Positions 33,980 to 45,084 of a stretch of 64,000 bases of DNA are shown here, piece by piece. The notes under the pieces are model-generated. The model searched no databases. It worked only from the letters and a program-made list of their open reading frames with translations, and was not told where the DNA came from. Source of the DNA: Glutinoglossum americanum (Eukaryota; Ascomycota; Geoglossomycetes; Geoglossales; Geoglossaceae); assembly GCA_020080175.1 (NCBI GenBank), contig JAGHQL010000128.1, forward strand, positions 1-64,000, in the 5' to 3' direction. A program made the position numbers and the translations under genes. How positions within the stretch are numbered: the stretch's first letter is position 1; each line of letters opens with the position of its first letter.

Positions 33980-36130
33980 AGGATGTCGGTGGAGTTCATT
34001 GAAGTCCTAGGACGGTAGGGGGGCCGGCAATTAGGTTCGCACGACAGATACGCAGGATTGATCATGCCTCATGGAACTATAGATGCCTTCATGCACTTAG
34101 CCATCATCACATTTTCAGAGATCCTGCAGCTGTGGCTTAAGCGGGAACTAGAGGTCATGGTACTTGTATGCTTTTGGAGACGTCGAGGAAGACTCGCGAA
34201 CTGTGGCTCATGTGATGTGCGCGGAGATTCGTGGCTAAAACAAGTGGAGGCAAAAGCTGCAGCTACAGGCATGGGATCTAGGTTGGGCGAGACGAGTACA
34301 ATGATTGAGGTACCGGGTTTGTTCCATCCCAGCCCGCTATTAGTATGTCACAAAACGTCTTTTAGAGATTCCTGAAGAGGATCATGTTTCGATGAGAACA
34401 GGAACTGAAAGTGAAGGAGTGAGGGCGCGGAGGAGAGGGGGAAAAGAAAATAAAACCAAGAACGATCTATTCGACGAGTAGCTAAAGAATGCAACGCCGC
34501 AAGCTAGGCAACCACAATAGTGACGATCTTTCTCTCGAATCGGTCTAAACGTGCAGATTTCCAGATGAACTGTTGGACAATGATGTTGTAGAGGACACCC
34601 GTTCCCTGGAGTCGCGTGAGCACCCGCAATTCCGGCTTCATAATGCTGGACTAGACATCAATCGCAATCTGATAAATCTTCCCCCCACCAATTCAATATT
34701 TCCAGAGCCAAGCGGATGGGTGGCTTGGCCGTCCCTTCATACGCTACACCAACCACCAACCCTGCCGCAGGCCATCTTTCACATATTACCCCAATTCATT
34801 CGCACTTCTAGCCTCAGGGTTCAGGAATTCTCGCCAGCGGTTTTCTTCACCGTTTCGTTCTCGTTGGGACTTTCGCCAGGCGGACAGATCATCGGTACGG
34901 ATCGGATTTGTGAGCTTTGACAAGGCTGTATGTGGCTAGATTTGGCCAACTGGAGCTCGTCTATCAGAACCCATCGATGTTTGCGGCGAACAATTGCGCC
35001 TGCTTAAGCCGTATCGCTAGGATTCTTCGATTTTCGGAGGAACTACTCTGTATCCTACCTGGCGTTTTGTAGGGCCGAAGCAATCGCGTGGTAGGTTACA
35101 CGAGGCTCAACTTTTTTTTTCTTTTCCTAGAGTGCCAGAATTTCCTTCTGGTCCGATTCATTGCACTCCGGTGAATAGCTTGCCCCAGGTAAAGTAAGCG
35201 TAAAAGCTAATTATCGACCATCACCTGCTTGTTACTTGTAGCTCGATCTACTCATACCTTTCCATTCGTATTAGTATATAGCCTTCCGTGCTTTGTCAAC
35301 CTTGCGCCACTGCCGTCCTCCGCCGGACTACGACATCGCAAGGCCCCGCTGCCTATCAAACAACCCTACCTGGTTGCCACGACTATCGCTGCAGGCATCT
35401 CGAGCTCCGCCAAAGCTGGCCCAAAAGGCTCTTGAGTCATTGCACCCTCCATTATCTCCGTCTGCCAGCTTCGGTACGGGATTTGCCGGCTTTACCACCA
35501 TCTCAGGTACAGTACCTACAACCACGTCTCGACCGTTCGTTGAAGCTCGTTTCCTTTGTTTTCTCTCGACACTCTTTGAACCTCCCTAAGGCTTCTGGGA
35601 TTCTTGTGCACAGCTCCCGTCAAAGACAATCTGGGGGTAGTTGATCTCAGAAGGTGGCCTGTCACCGAATTAAGCCCCACCCTCCTCAACTCGCCGACTT
35701 ATCAAACTCGTTACGGAACGGATCCCTACGCGTCCTCCACGAACTCACGTTACGCGCTAGGATTACAGACGGCGACGTATCGAGAAATCTAACCGTTAGG
35801 ACGGCTGAACCAGGCACGATACTTTTAGGTGGACAAAATACAAAATCGGGTTGGGGGGTTGAGGCAACACATTGCCTCCGAATAGCGTGGAATCGGCTTC
35901 TAAATCTTCCTGTCCGGAGTGCTTTTAGTCTAGGGTTCGGCCAAGCGTTTGTGAGCTCGTTTTGACAACCCCGGGACGACGACCCCGTAATATTCCCCCC
36001 GCAGCCGCCCTCTCCTATCACCAGCGAAGTACCTTCAGCGACGGACATTGAGCCTTCAGGAGTTTAGGCTGGGATCACACATCTTGAAGCGAAGGGTCAT
36101 CCGGGGTAATTTTTGAGTGGAGGGATAGAC
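33980..36130. other. Long intergenic region upstream of PPZ1; probable promoter and 5' leader
   Basis: No gene was recognised over about 2.1 kb. The right half (35230-36110) is C/T-rich with many short overlapping open frames and probable upstream ATGs, as expected for the long leader of a regulatory gene. The open frames at 34058-34375 and 34573-34920 have no recognisable domains. Confidence 0.5.
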
Positions 36131-37907
36131 ATGGGTCAGACTCCATCGAAACGGAGTGGCGCGAGTTCGGCAACTGGATCAAACAATGCCTCAGCGACCT
36201 CCTTGGAGCGCGCGTCTGGAGAGGGCTTTGATTCCTACCCTTCGTTTGGCAAGTCAGACACCAAAGAGTCTACTCGGTCGATCCGCTCGCTTAGATCAAA
36301 GATACCAGGCAGTGGGAAACCGGATAAGACCGACAGCCCTAGGGCGTCGTCCTCTGCACTGGCTGGGCAAGCAAGCGCCACTACGGCAGGGGTTGATAAG
36401 TCCGACGCAGCGTCCGTCAAATCTTCGGCGAGCACGAAGTCTGGCGCAACGAGGTCTAATAGAGCTTTCTCCGGGTCATCAATTCAATCGCCTACCAATG
36501 ACACCGCCTCATCACCCCTTTCGGAAGCTCCGATGCCCCCTCCATCACCTATTCAATCTTCATCCCTCGGACATGGCCACCAATCCCTCGATCAGGCACA
36601 GCAGAGCGGAGAGGTCGGTCATGTATCCGAAGGGCCTCCCACGGGTCTAAATCAACCCTCCCACTTGCAGCAACCGAAGGAGTCCATTCTCGTTAAACGA
36701 GAAGGTGCGATCAATCCACGCATTCCCGAAGCTCCCGGTGTAGGTGCCGAAGATGGCGGGAGTAACGGGTCACCTACTATGGGAATAGGCGCTCTCCGGT
36801 CTATTGATTTGGACGACATGATCGGCCGTCTTTTAGACGCCGCATATGCGGGGAAAGTCACAAAAGCCGTTTGCCTCAAGAACGCAGAGATCACAGCCAT
36901 ATGTTCGGCCTCACGAGAAGTCTTCTTATCACAGCCAGCGCTCGTTGAGCTTTCGCCTCCAGTCAAGATTGTCGGTGATGTTCACGGTCAATATACTGAT
37001 TTGATTCGCATGTTTGAAATGTGTGGATTTCCGCCAAATGCAAATTATCTCTTCCTCGGCGACTATGTTGACCGTGGAAAGCAGAGCTTGGAGACTATCC
37101 TCTTACTACTTTGCTATAAGCTCAAGTTCCCTGAAAACTTCTTTCTCCTGCGGGGTAACCATGAGTGCGCTAATGTGACTCGTGTCTATGGGTTTTATGA
37201 CGAATGCAAACGGAGATGTAACATCAAGATCTGGAAGACGTTCGTCGATACATTCAATACCCTTCCCATTGCGGCAATTGTAGCGGGCAAAATATTCTGC
37301 GTTCACGGTGGGCTCTCACCTTCGCTTTCCCACATGGACGATATTAGACAAATCGCTCGTCCAACGGATGTACCAGACTACGGCCTCTTGAATGATCTGC
37401 TATGGAGTGATCCTGCGGATATGGAAGCGGAGTGGGAGGCGAACGAACGTGGAGTGAGTTACTGCTTCGGGAAGAAGGTTATCATGGAGTTCTTGCAACG
37501 GCACGATTTCGACCTTGTCTGCCGGGCACACATGGTTGTAGAGGATGGCTATGAGTTTTTCAGTGATAGAATTCTGGTCACTGTGTTTTCGGCACCAAAC
37601 GTCAGTCACATTTCCTTTCCCAACTAACTTCACATTTCTTCAGGAGGTTGAATAGCTAACATTCCTCCAATAGTATTGTGGCGAATTCGATAATTGGGGA
37701 GCAGTCATGTCCGTATCGGGTGAACTACTATGTAGTTTTGAGCTGTTGAAGCCGTTGGACTCTAGTGCTTTGAAAAATCACATCAAGAAAGGTCGCAGCA
37801 AGAGAAATAGCATAATGCACAGCCCAGTAAGTATTTCAACGAAACGGCTGGGAGGCTGACACTAACTACATACATAGCCTGCATCAGTCATACCCCAGAG
37901 CTTCTAA
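36131..37907 (+). CDS. PPZ1: Serine/threonine protein phosphatase PPZ (PP1-like, Ppz1/Pzh1)
   Basis: Three exons (36131-37600, 37674-37826 and 37878-37907) give 550 residues. I start at [10 protein letters not shown] because Gly2 fits the N-myristoylation signal known for Ppz proteins; an in-frame Met lies six codons upstream. The Ser-rich, disordered N-terminal 230 residues are typical. The catalytic domain has GDVHGQ (about 282), GDYVDRG, GNHE, the [11 protein letters not shown] block and SAPNYCGEFDN, so all metal ligands are present. The end [19 protein letters not shown] resembles the Ppz tail. In yeast the enzyme restrains K+ uptake and salt tolerance and is inhibited by Hal3 and Vhs3. 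The last exon codes for only nine residues. Confidence 0.93.
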
Positions 37908-39740
37908 GGCTTGTCAATTTCCTACGAAGTCGGCTTTCGTATGTTGTACACAAATCGCGAAGTCAGACATTAGGACATTCAGCAACCGGAATAGCTGGTT
38001 CTGGGATTTTTCAGCAGAACCAACGTTTGATGGAGATAAATTTGTTTGTCAAGCAGTTTAAGCCATGTAACGGTGGCTCCAACACCGAAGCGATGGGCGA
38101 CGTGCGACCTTATATCTCTTACACTTCATTGGATGTCTTCTTTTCCCGGGCTCGACCGATTCGATTATTAGTGATTCTAGGTTTTCTCTCTCCCCTTTAC
38201 CCATAGTTTTATGCTCACCCACGACCTCCAGGTGCAAAGCTTGCACCACATCTTCGCGGAAATCGGAGTCCATGGTGAATGCAATGCGTAATGACAATAG
38301 CTCAGAGACGGAGTCATACGGCAATAATGGCTAGAAATGACAAATGTTTGTCCATCCCCATTTTTAAGACAGCTTGTTGCATTCCTTAAAAGAATACTGT
38401 TTTCATGTGCGCTTGCACTATCATCATGTCCTCCAGAACAAAGATTGTATTACAAAACACATGGCGTTTTGCTGGAGCCCTTTGTTGTGTGGTTTGGGCT
38501 GCCACCCTGCTGACCAATGATGATGGTCCTTTATACCTTGCTGTTCTCCTCGCTCACGGTAGTTATTTCCATTATTTCTTAAAAGTACACAATCGGGCGG
38601 TCGGCTGCGTTTCAAATTGGACACGAAGCTTTACGGTCCTTTCCTCCATTGTCAAAAGAAAAGAAAAAAAAGTTGAACAGTCTGCACTCTTGAATCATCT
38701 TTCTATACACAAGTATACTATGTGCGGTCCTTGGAGGGTATGGGGTGGAGATAACCATGAATGATCGTCTGGTTCCCTCCCACAAGACCCTCAGCATCTC
38801 TTTCCCATCTCTTTCCCTATGTCTGTGTTGGCAATGGGAAGCGGATCTGAAGAGTATATCAGAAACACAGTGAGCTTCGGAATTACAAGGTCTGGTTCGT
38901 TAGGGGATAGGAGATGTCAAGAATGTAAGGTGCGCTTCTACTTGATATGGTGGTCTCAAGTTGATAGTTCATATCAGCACGATGAGCACGTCCATCGAAA
39001 GACTTTGGGGAGTCTCGATTCAGGTTTAGGGTATATACAAGTTTGGCCGAACACCACCCTCCCCGCAGATGCAGAGTTAATTGCCGGGACAGTATAGAAT
39101 GTTAGATCAAGGGTCGCAGCAAGTTGTCAACCACATGGGCCCCGCTAATCTATTATTGCTGTGTGTAGCTAAGACTGATATGGTTCATCGTCCCGAAGGG
39201 TGGCTATATTTGTATCTAATTATTCCAGTATATTTACCTCGTCCCTGGTTCCTTGCAGCGTTCTCGAAGACTCTTGGAAAATACATTATTGAAAGGGTTC
39301 CTAAAATAGCACTGATACCCTGACATATGAATTGTAGAATCCCCGAAAGTGGGCGCCTCGGGTAGGCAGATATTCTGCGCCACACATGGATGCTGGCTGC
39401 AAGAGCGGATCAACCGGATCCAAGGCTGTCATCTGCCCACGGTGTTGCGGAACCAACCCTAGGTGTTCGCGAGGCGGTTCCAGCCGACAGCATGGGCAAA
39501 GGATTGTGAGACAGACCAAGACGCCTGATGCACCGTGGGGTGAACTGGAGATATACTGGGATGACGAGAGGGTGTCGAATGCGGAACCGGGGTTAGTATT
39601 TGGGGACTACTAAGAAGGGCAGAGAGGCGGTTTATGTATCACGTGACCTCGCGTTTAAACGTGCTCGCCAATACCGTGATTCGAACCTCAATTAACCTTC
39701 GTGACTTTTTAAAATCCAAGTGGCGTAGCACTCTTACGTC
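37908..39740. other. Intergenic region between PPZ1 and RAD2
   Basis: Several short open frames exist but none is recognised. They are a minus-strand 88-codon charged frame (38058-38324), a plus-strand 119-codon frame with a hydrophobic start (38405-38764) and a Cys-rich 75-codon plus-strand frame (39386-39613, ending GELEIYWDDERVSNAEPGLV). The last has protein-like character and could be an exon of a small gene. The evidence is too weak to call any of them. Confidence 0.4.
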
Positions 39741-42700
39741 ATGGGTGTGACTGGGCTCTGGACTGTACTTCAGCCCTGTGCTCGGCCTATTAGGCTGGAG
39801 ACTCTTAACAAAAAGCGCCTTGCGGTTGACGCCTCCATTTGGATCTACCAGTTCCTCAAGGCGGTTCGAGATAAGGAGGGAAACGCCTTGCGGAATAGCC
39901 ATGTTGTGGGGTTCTTTAGGCGGATCTGCAAGTTGCTATACTTTGGTATCAAGCCTGTTTTTGTTTTTGACGGAGATGCACCAGCGTTAAAGAGGCAGAC
40001 TATTGCGGGCCGGAAACGAAGAAGGGAAGGAAGGAGAGAAGATGCTGTGAGAACGGCGGGAAAGTTGTTAGCCGTTCAAATGCAGAGACGGGCCGAAGAG
40101 GAGGCGGAAAAACAAAGGCAGGAACGGCAAAGGCGAGTACCTCGCTTTAAAGGTTTTGAGGATAGAATTATTGACATATCTTTAAAGACTTCCTCGGAAT
40201 GTGGAAGAAGAGGAAGTCCCAGATGACCTCGTCTACGTCGACGAGCTGTTTATGACGGTGCAGGAAAGACAGCAGAATCGCCGTTTCAAGAAGAGAGATA
40301 CCTACCACCTACCAGACCTGGATGTGTCTCTGGAGGAGATGGGCGCACCAAATGACCCCCGCATCATGTCTCACGAAGAGCTGCAGGAGTACGCTCAACA
40401 GTTCCACAACGGTGAAGATATCAGCATGTATGATTTTTCGAAAATAGACTTCAATTCTCCCTTTTTTCAATCTCTCCCAGCATCAGACCGCTACAATATT
40501 CTGAATGCTGCACGGCTCCGATCTCGGCTACGTATGGGATACTCAAAGGATCAACTCGATTCTATGTTTCCTGATCGCATGGCATTCTCGCGTTTTCAGA
40601 TCGAGCGAGTAGCCGAAAGAAATGAACTTACACAGCGACTTATGAATATTAATGGCATGAATGATGAGGAGTGGGTTGGCCATGGAGCTAGGGTCGCTGG
40701 AGAAAAGGGCAGAGAATACGTTCTCGTGAAGAACGATGGCGTCGAGGGAGGGTGGGTATTAGGGGTAGTGGGAGGGAAGAATGAGGGCGACCGAAACAAG
40801 CCAATCGACATAGAACGCATTAATGAGCCTGCAAAAGTTAGTGAGGATGAGGAGGGATGGGAAGACGATGGCGGATTTGAGGATGTACCTATTGAGGGGC
40901 TAAATCGCTTACCCAAACATTCACATTCATCAAGCATGCCACTGGGGTTCAAGGATGACTACGGAATGGTGGAAAATGAGGACAGAAGAAAAGCCTTATA
41001 CGAGTCTAGAAAGCGGAGCAGTGATGAGAGAAGGCATAGGCATAGGAAACCGAAGCCACGGGATAAGAACCCCTTGTTCTTCGCTGATGATGAACCCGAT
41101 GAAGGCTGGGAGGACTGGGACGACCAAGAGATGACCGACCTCTTCGAAGGCGCTATCGGCGAATCCGAAGTAGGCGACGAGGAACTAAACAGAGCGATTG
41201 CCATGTCCCTTAATACCCCAAGCCCCGTGCACGAAGGCGAAGATGATGATCTCAATCGGGCAATTGCAATGTCTCTCGAACAGCCAGAAACGGAAGGTAT
41301 ATCACCTGGGAAGGGCAAAGGTCGTCAAAGCGGTAGTCTACCCTCTAGTCTTTATGCCGACGGTTATGGCGACGATAGCGATCAAGACATGCAAGCCACC
41401 TTGGACGAATCAAGACGGATTCAAAGCCAACGAAAGTCCGACCCAAGTCTCGTTGGTGAAAGTAGCAAGAGTACGCAGACACGAAACAAACCTTCAAGCC
41501 TGGCAAAGGGTGATCTATTAGGTGGATTTCTACCGTTTGAAAAACTCGACTTTAGCCGTTCCGTTCTTCGGGAGAGGGGGAGCAATTCCAGCGATGAAGC
41601 CGGGGGCTTTGAGAAGGAGCGAGTGGAGAAGGCAGTGCCACTTCCCCCTTGGTTTTCAGGCGGCCTGGCTGCTGGCCTCCAAGCCGAGAGAAATGCAGAG
41701 GAGCGAGAGTTCAGTGGTGTAGACTCTGGGAAGCGAGACAGATTATCACATTATGTGCAACCCCTAGCGCCATGGGGGGAGAAGAAAGCTGTTCAAATCG
41801 ATACGTTAGGAGATGAAGGGGGCCCAGGAGTAGGTGGTGTCGTGCCAGTGGACTCCAAGCTACGTCTAGGTGGCACTGTAGACATTACTACCTCCGCGGG
41901 GCCGCCAAACCCGGAAGCGCAAGAGGATAAATCCCAACTGGCAGCTCCCGAATGGTGGGAACCCTCTGGTGGAGAACGACAAGAGTCGGGTGAGGAGCCC
42001 TTTGAGTGGGAAGAAAGTGAAGGGGAGCCAGGAAGCCACGGCGAGAATGCCGCTAGTGCAGTCCGGCCTGCTACGCATGGCGAGGCGTCGTTGAGCACCA
42101 AGCCATCGCCAATATTCGAGGACGCTGTGATCCCAGGATCCCAGAATTTCGAGAGCATCGAGGAGCTCAACAGGGGGGGGCAAGTTGTCGGCTCGTATGA
42201 TCAAGAGCTGTTTGAGGAAGAGGTAGATCAGTTCTCCGACCCAGACGACGAGGAGCTTATGCGCCAGCTTGCTGTAGAGGCAGAGGAGCACGCTCGCTTC
42301 GCCTCCGAACTGAACCAGAAATCGAAGCTCCAAAACCAAGAAGACTACGAACGCGAACTCAAGGCTTTGAGGAATCAGCAAAAGAAGGACCGGAGGGATG
42401 CGGACGAAGTTAATCATATCATGGTAACTGAGTGCCAGCAACTTCTCAAGCTATTCGGACTGCCATACGTCACTGCACCTATGGAAGCTGAAGCCCAATG
42501 CGCAGAGTTGGTGAGACTAGGCTTGGTGGACGGAATTGTAACGGACGATTCGGATACCTTCCTCTTTGGCGGCACAAGGGTATACAAGAACATGTTTAAC
42601 CAGGCTAAATTCGTGGAATGTTATCTTGCCAACGACCTAGAGAAGGAATTTGACCTTGACAGACGGAAGCTGATCGGTATGGCGCACTTGCTCGGGAGCG

Positions 42701-43500
42701 ATTACACCGACGGCCTCCCAGGCGTAGGGCCAGTCACAGCTTTAGAAATTCTTTCCGAATTCAATTCCGAGGATGGGTTAAAGGAATTCAAGGAATGGTG
42801 GCACCGCATTCAAATCGGGAAGCCAGATCGAGATGACCTGAAGACCTCGTTTCGCAAGAAATTCAAACGAAATGCCAACAAGATTTTCCTCTCCCCAACA
42901 TTTCCAGATGAGCGGGTTGACATGGCTTATCTCGAACCCAGTGTCGATAACGATCCCACAGCCTTCCAATGGGGTGTTCCTGACCTAGACGCATTGCGTT
43001 CCTTCCTCATGTCCACCATAGGTTGGTCCCAAGAGCGTACAGACGAGGTCCTCGTACCGGTAATCAAAGATATGAACAGGCGAGAGAATGAAGGCACCCA
43101 AGCCAATATCACAAGCTTCTTCTCCAGCAACACGGGCCTAGGCGCAGGCGCCTTTGCGCCACGGAAGAGAGAAGCGAATAAGGGCAAGCGGATGGAAAAA
43201 GCGATGATGAGTCTCCGTGAGCAGGCAAAGAGAAAGCGAAGTGGGCCCGATCAACAGCGCAGCCTATCATCCAATAGCGGGTCCGAGGCTGATGTCACTA
43301 ATGCTTCGCGACCAGCGGTTAGCGCTGAAAGTTCAAAGAGAGTGGCGCCTCGGAAGAAGAAACAACCCTCCCAGGTCACAACGAAGCCTCCGACGCCTGG
43401 TTCTTCTAGTAGCGACGGTTACCAGGATGCATCCGAGAAGACACAGAAGCGCGGTAGGGGATCGTCCAGCCGCCGGGGTGGCACAAAGGCAGCTACATGA
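39741..43500 (+). CDS. RAD2: DNA repair endonuclease Rad2/Rad13 (XPG)
   Basis: Two exons (39741-40152 and 40208-43500) give 1234 residues. The 55-bp intron (weak donor AAAG|GTTTTG, acceptor GGAAG) restores RRVPRFK-EEEVPDDLVYVDEL and explains what otherwise looks like a frameshift. The N-domain begins MGVTGLWTVLQPCARPI with FVFDGDAP. The I-domain is near residue 874 onward (PYVTAPMEAEAQCAELV, GIVTDDSDTFLFGG, then the helix-hairpin-helix HLLGSDYTDGLPGVGPVTAL). Catalytic acidic residues are all in place. It makes the 3' incision in nucleotide excision repair. QANITSFF (about 1102-1109) is a canonical PCNA-binding box. The spacer has two matching ubiquitin-interaction-like motifs, DEELNRAIAMSLN (about 461) and DDDLNRAIAMSLE (about 483). 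The C-terminus is basic and Ser-rich. Confidence 0.95.
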
Positions 43501-44750
43501 GGCGTGGGATTTTTAGGTGGAGACATTCAATCGCCGCTCCTTCAGCCAGGAAAACGCTTGTGCGATCAACCACCTCAGGATCCGGGGGGGGGGGCAGCAG
43601 GACGAGAGACGGCCGGCTTCGGGGTAGCGTAGCGGTTTAAACGGTTTTAGTTTCGGGGTTGGGACCGCGGTAGGCGGGTTTTGTAGAGCCAATCAATAAT
43701 CCCCCCTTCTTCTCGTTGGTGGATGGCTGGCTGTTGGACGGAGCACGTTTCGGAGTATGTTTATTCGTATACATGTACCCGTCCACGTTACGCACAAAAC
43801 GTACAGCAGAGTGACCAGTTTGGCGGAGGAAGCTCAGAAGGGGGGGCGGGGGGTTAGGGAGAGTAACAAGAAGATCTAGGAATGTTTTTTTTTTTTCTTA
43901 GAGATAAAACAAAATTAAATTAAAAATGGGGAAATCTAGGGGTTTTAGACGGATCGCGGGATTCAAGCTGTGAGTTTATCGCGTCGTATGCATCATCATC
44001 ATCATCGTCATCAGAGGAGGAGCTTCCTTTTCTTTTTTTTCTTTCTTCTTTTTTCTCGGAAGGAGTCGCGGGTGCGGCGTACTTGCTGTAAATGGATAAT
44101 GGATAATGTAGCGTCGCCGTGGAGTGATGAGGGTTATAAATTTACTTTTTTTTTCTATTTTTCTTAAGCCTTTTTTTTTGGGGGGGGGGGGAAAGATAAA
44201 GGAATGGTCGTTCTTTAGTCGGATCCGCGCCCACCTGCTTTTCTTCCTTGCTTGTGAGCTCGACTGGGGACGGCTGCCTATCTCCGGGAGCTGCCGGCTG
44301 TGTTATTCGTCGGGATATCGTTCGGCGTTCGAGGGGCTGCTAGGGGCAATACCATGCAGCTAAGGAAATGTGGGGATTTGGCCGGGGGTGCATCGATGAG
44401 TGTGTATGCATACATGGATGTTCGTTGGTTGCTGAACCTTGCACTCGCCGACCGAAACAATGCGCCACTCTTGATCCAATGACGCTTGCCTGCACGGGCC
44501 TCATGTCTTACTTTTGCAAGACTTTCTGAGAGATATTCCGCCGCCGCTGCAACAGGTTATTTCTTTCGCTCTTGTCGGGCAGCATGTTGTTATATACTCC
44601 CTCTCCCTCTCCCGTGCCGCCTACCTACCTGCCTTATTCCATAAACACAACGGCGGTTATACATACGAAAGCCATCCCCACACTCGGCCATATACACTTA
44701 ATTAACCCCCATAATCAACAAACGCTACAAAAACCGACTAAGCTCGGACA
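43501..44750. other. Intergenic; poly-G and poly-T tracts, no gene seen
   Basis: It contains G11 (about 43584-43594), another G-rich tract near 43840, T runs at 43886-43896 and 44033-44050, a T9-G12 junction (44171-44191) and a CATCAT microsatellite (43989-44007). The last 60 bp are an A/C-rich leader immediately before the micro-gene. Confidence 0.5.
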
Positions 44751-45084
44751 ATGGCGCCGCTCACCGGTGAGAATTCCTCCCCATTTCACGCCTCGAGCGT
44801 CCTGGCAAAATTTGAGGCCTTCATCTCATCGTAACTGACCTATCTACAGCCCGATCGGTTTTCATTTTCGCCCTCGCCGTGGCTATAGCGAGCATGTTGC
44901 TCCGTGGCGCGGGAGAGAAAACAACAGGTATTTCCGCCGTCAACATGGCAATTTAAAAATAGATCCATATGCACTGACGGATATGTCTTTATTAGAAGCT
45001 CCCAGCGAGACAGCCGGGTCTACCCTCCGAGGTGCCGATGATAATAAGAATAGGGAGGAGCACGAGCCCGCCGAGCTGCCCTAG
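44751..45084 (+). CDS. Putative micro-membrane protein, 60 residues, three exons (copy 1 of a pair)
   Basis: Exons 44751-44766 (16 nt), 44850-44927 (78 nt) and 44996-45084 (89 nt) join in frame through two phase-1 introns (83 and 68 bp) with GTGAGA and GTATTT donors and CTACAG and ATTAG acceptors. The protein starts MAPLT-ARS, has one hydrophobic segment (SVFIFALAVAIASMLL, about 8-23), then an RGAGEKTT linker and an acidic, disordered tail EAPSETAGSTLRGADD... ending EEHEPAELP. An A/C-rich leader precedes the ATG. Its strongest support is a second locus at 60961-61276 with the same exon plan and an alignable sequence. It would be a signal-anchored single-pass protein with a charged tail. I do not recognise the family. 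It could also be a secreted peptide precursor, if the hydrophobic segment is cleaved. Confidence 0.6.

Noticed and set aside
39655-39735. Possible minus-strand tRNA around GGTTCGAATC near 39670
   Set aside because: The T-stem does not pair and no acceptor stem or anticodon arm could be drawn.
39741-40226. RAD2 as a pseudogene or as two separate genes because of a frame change near 40.2 kb
   Set aside because: A 55-bp intron from 40153 to 40207 restores the family sequence, and all catalytic motifs are intact on both sides.
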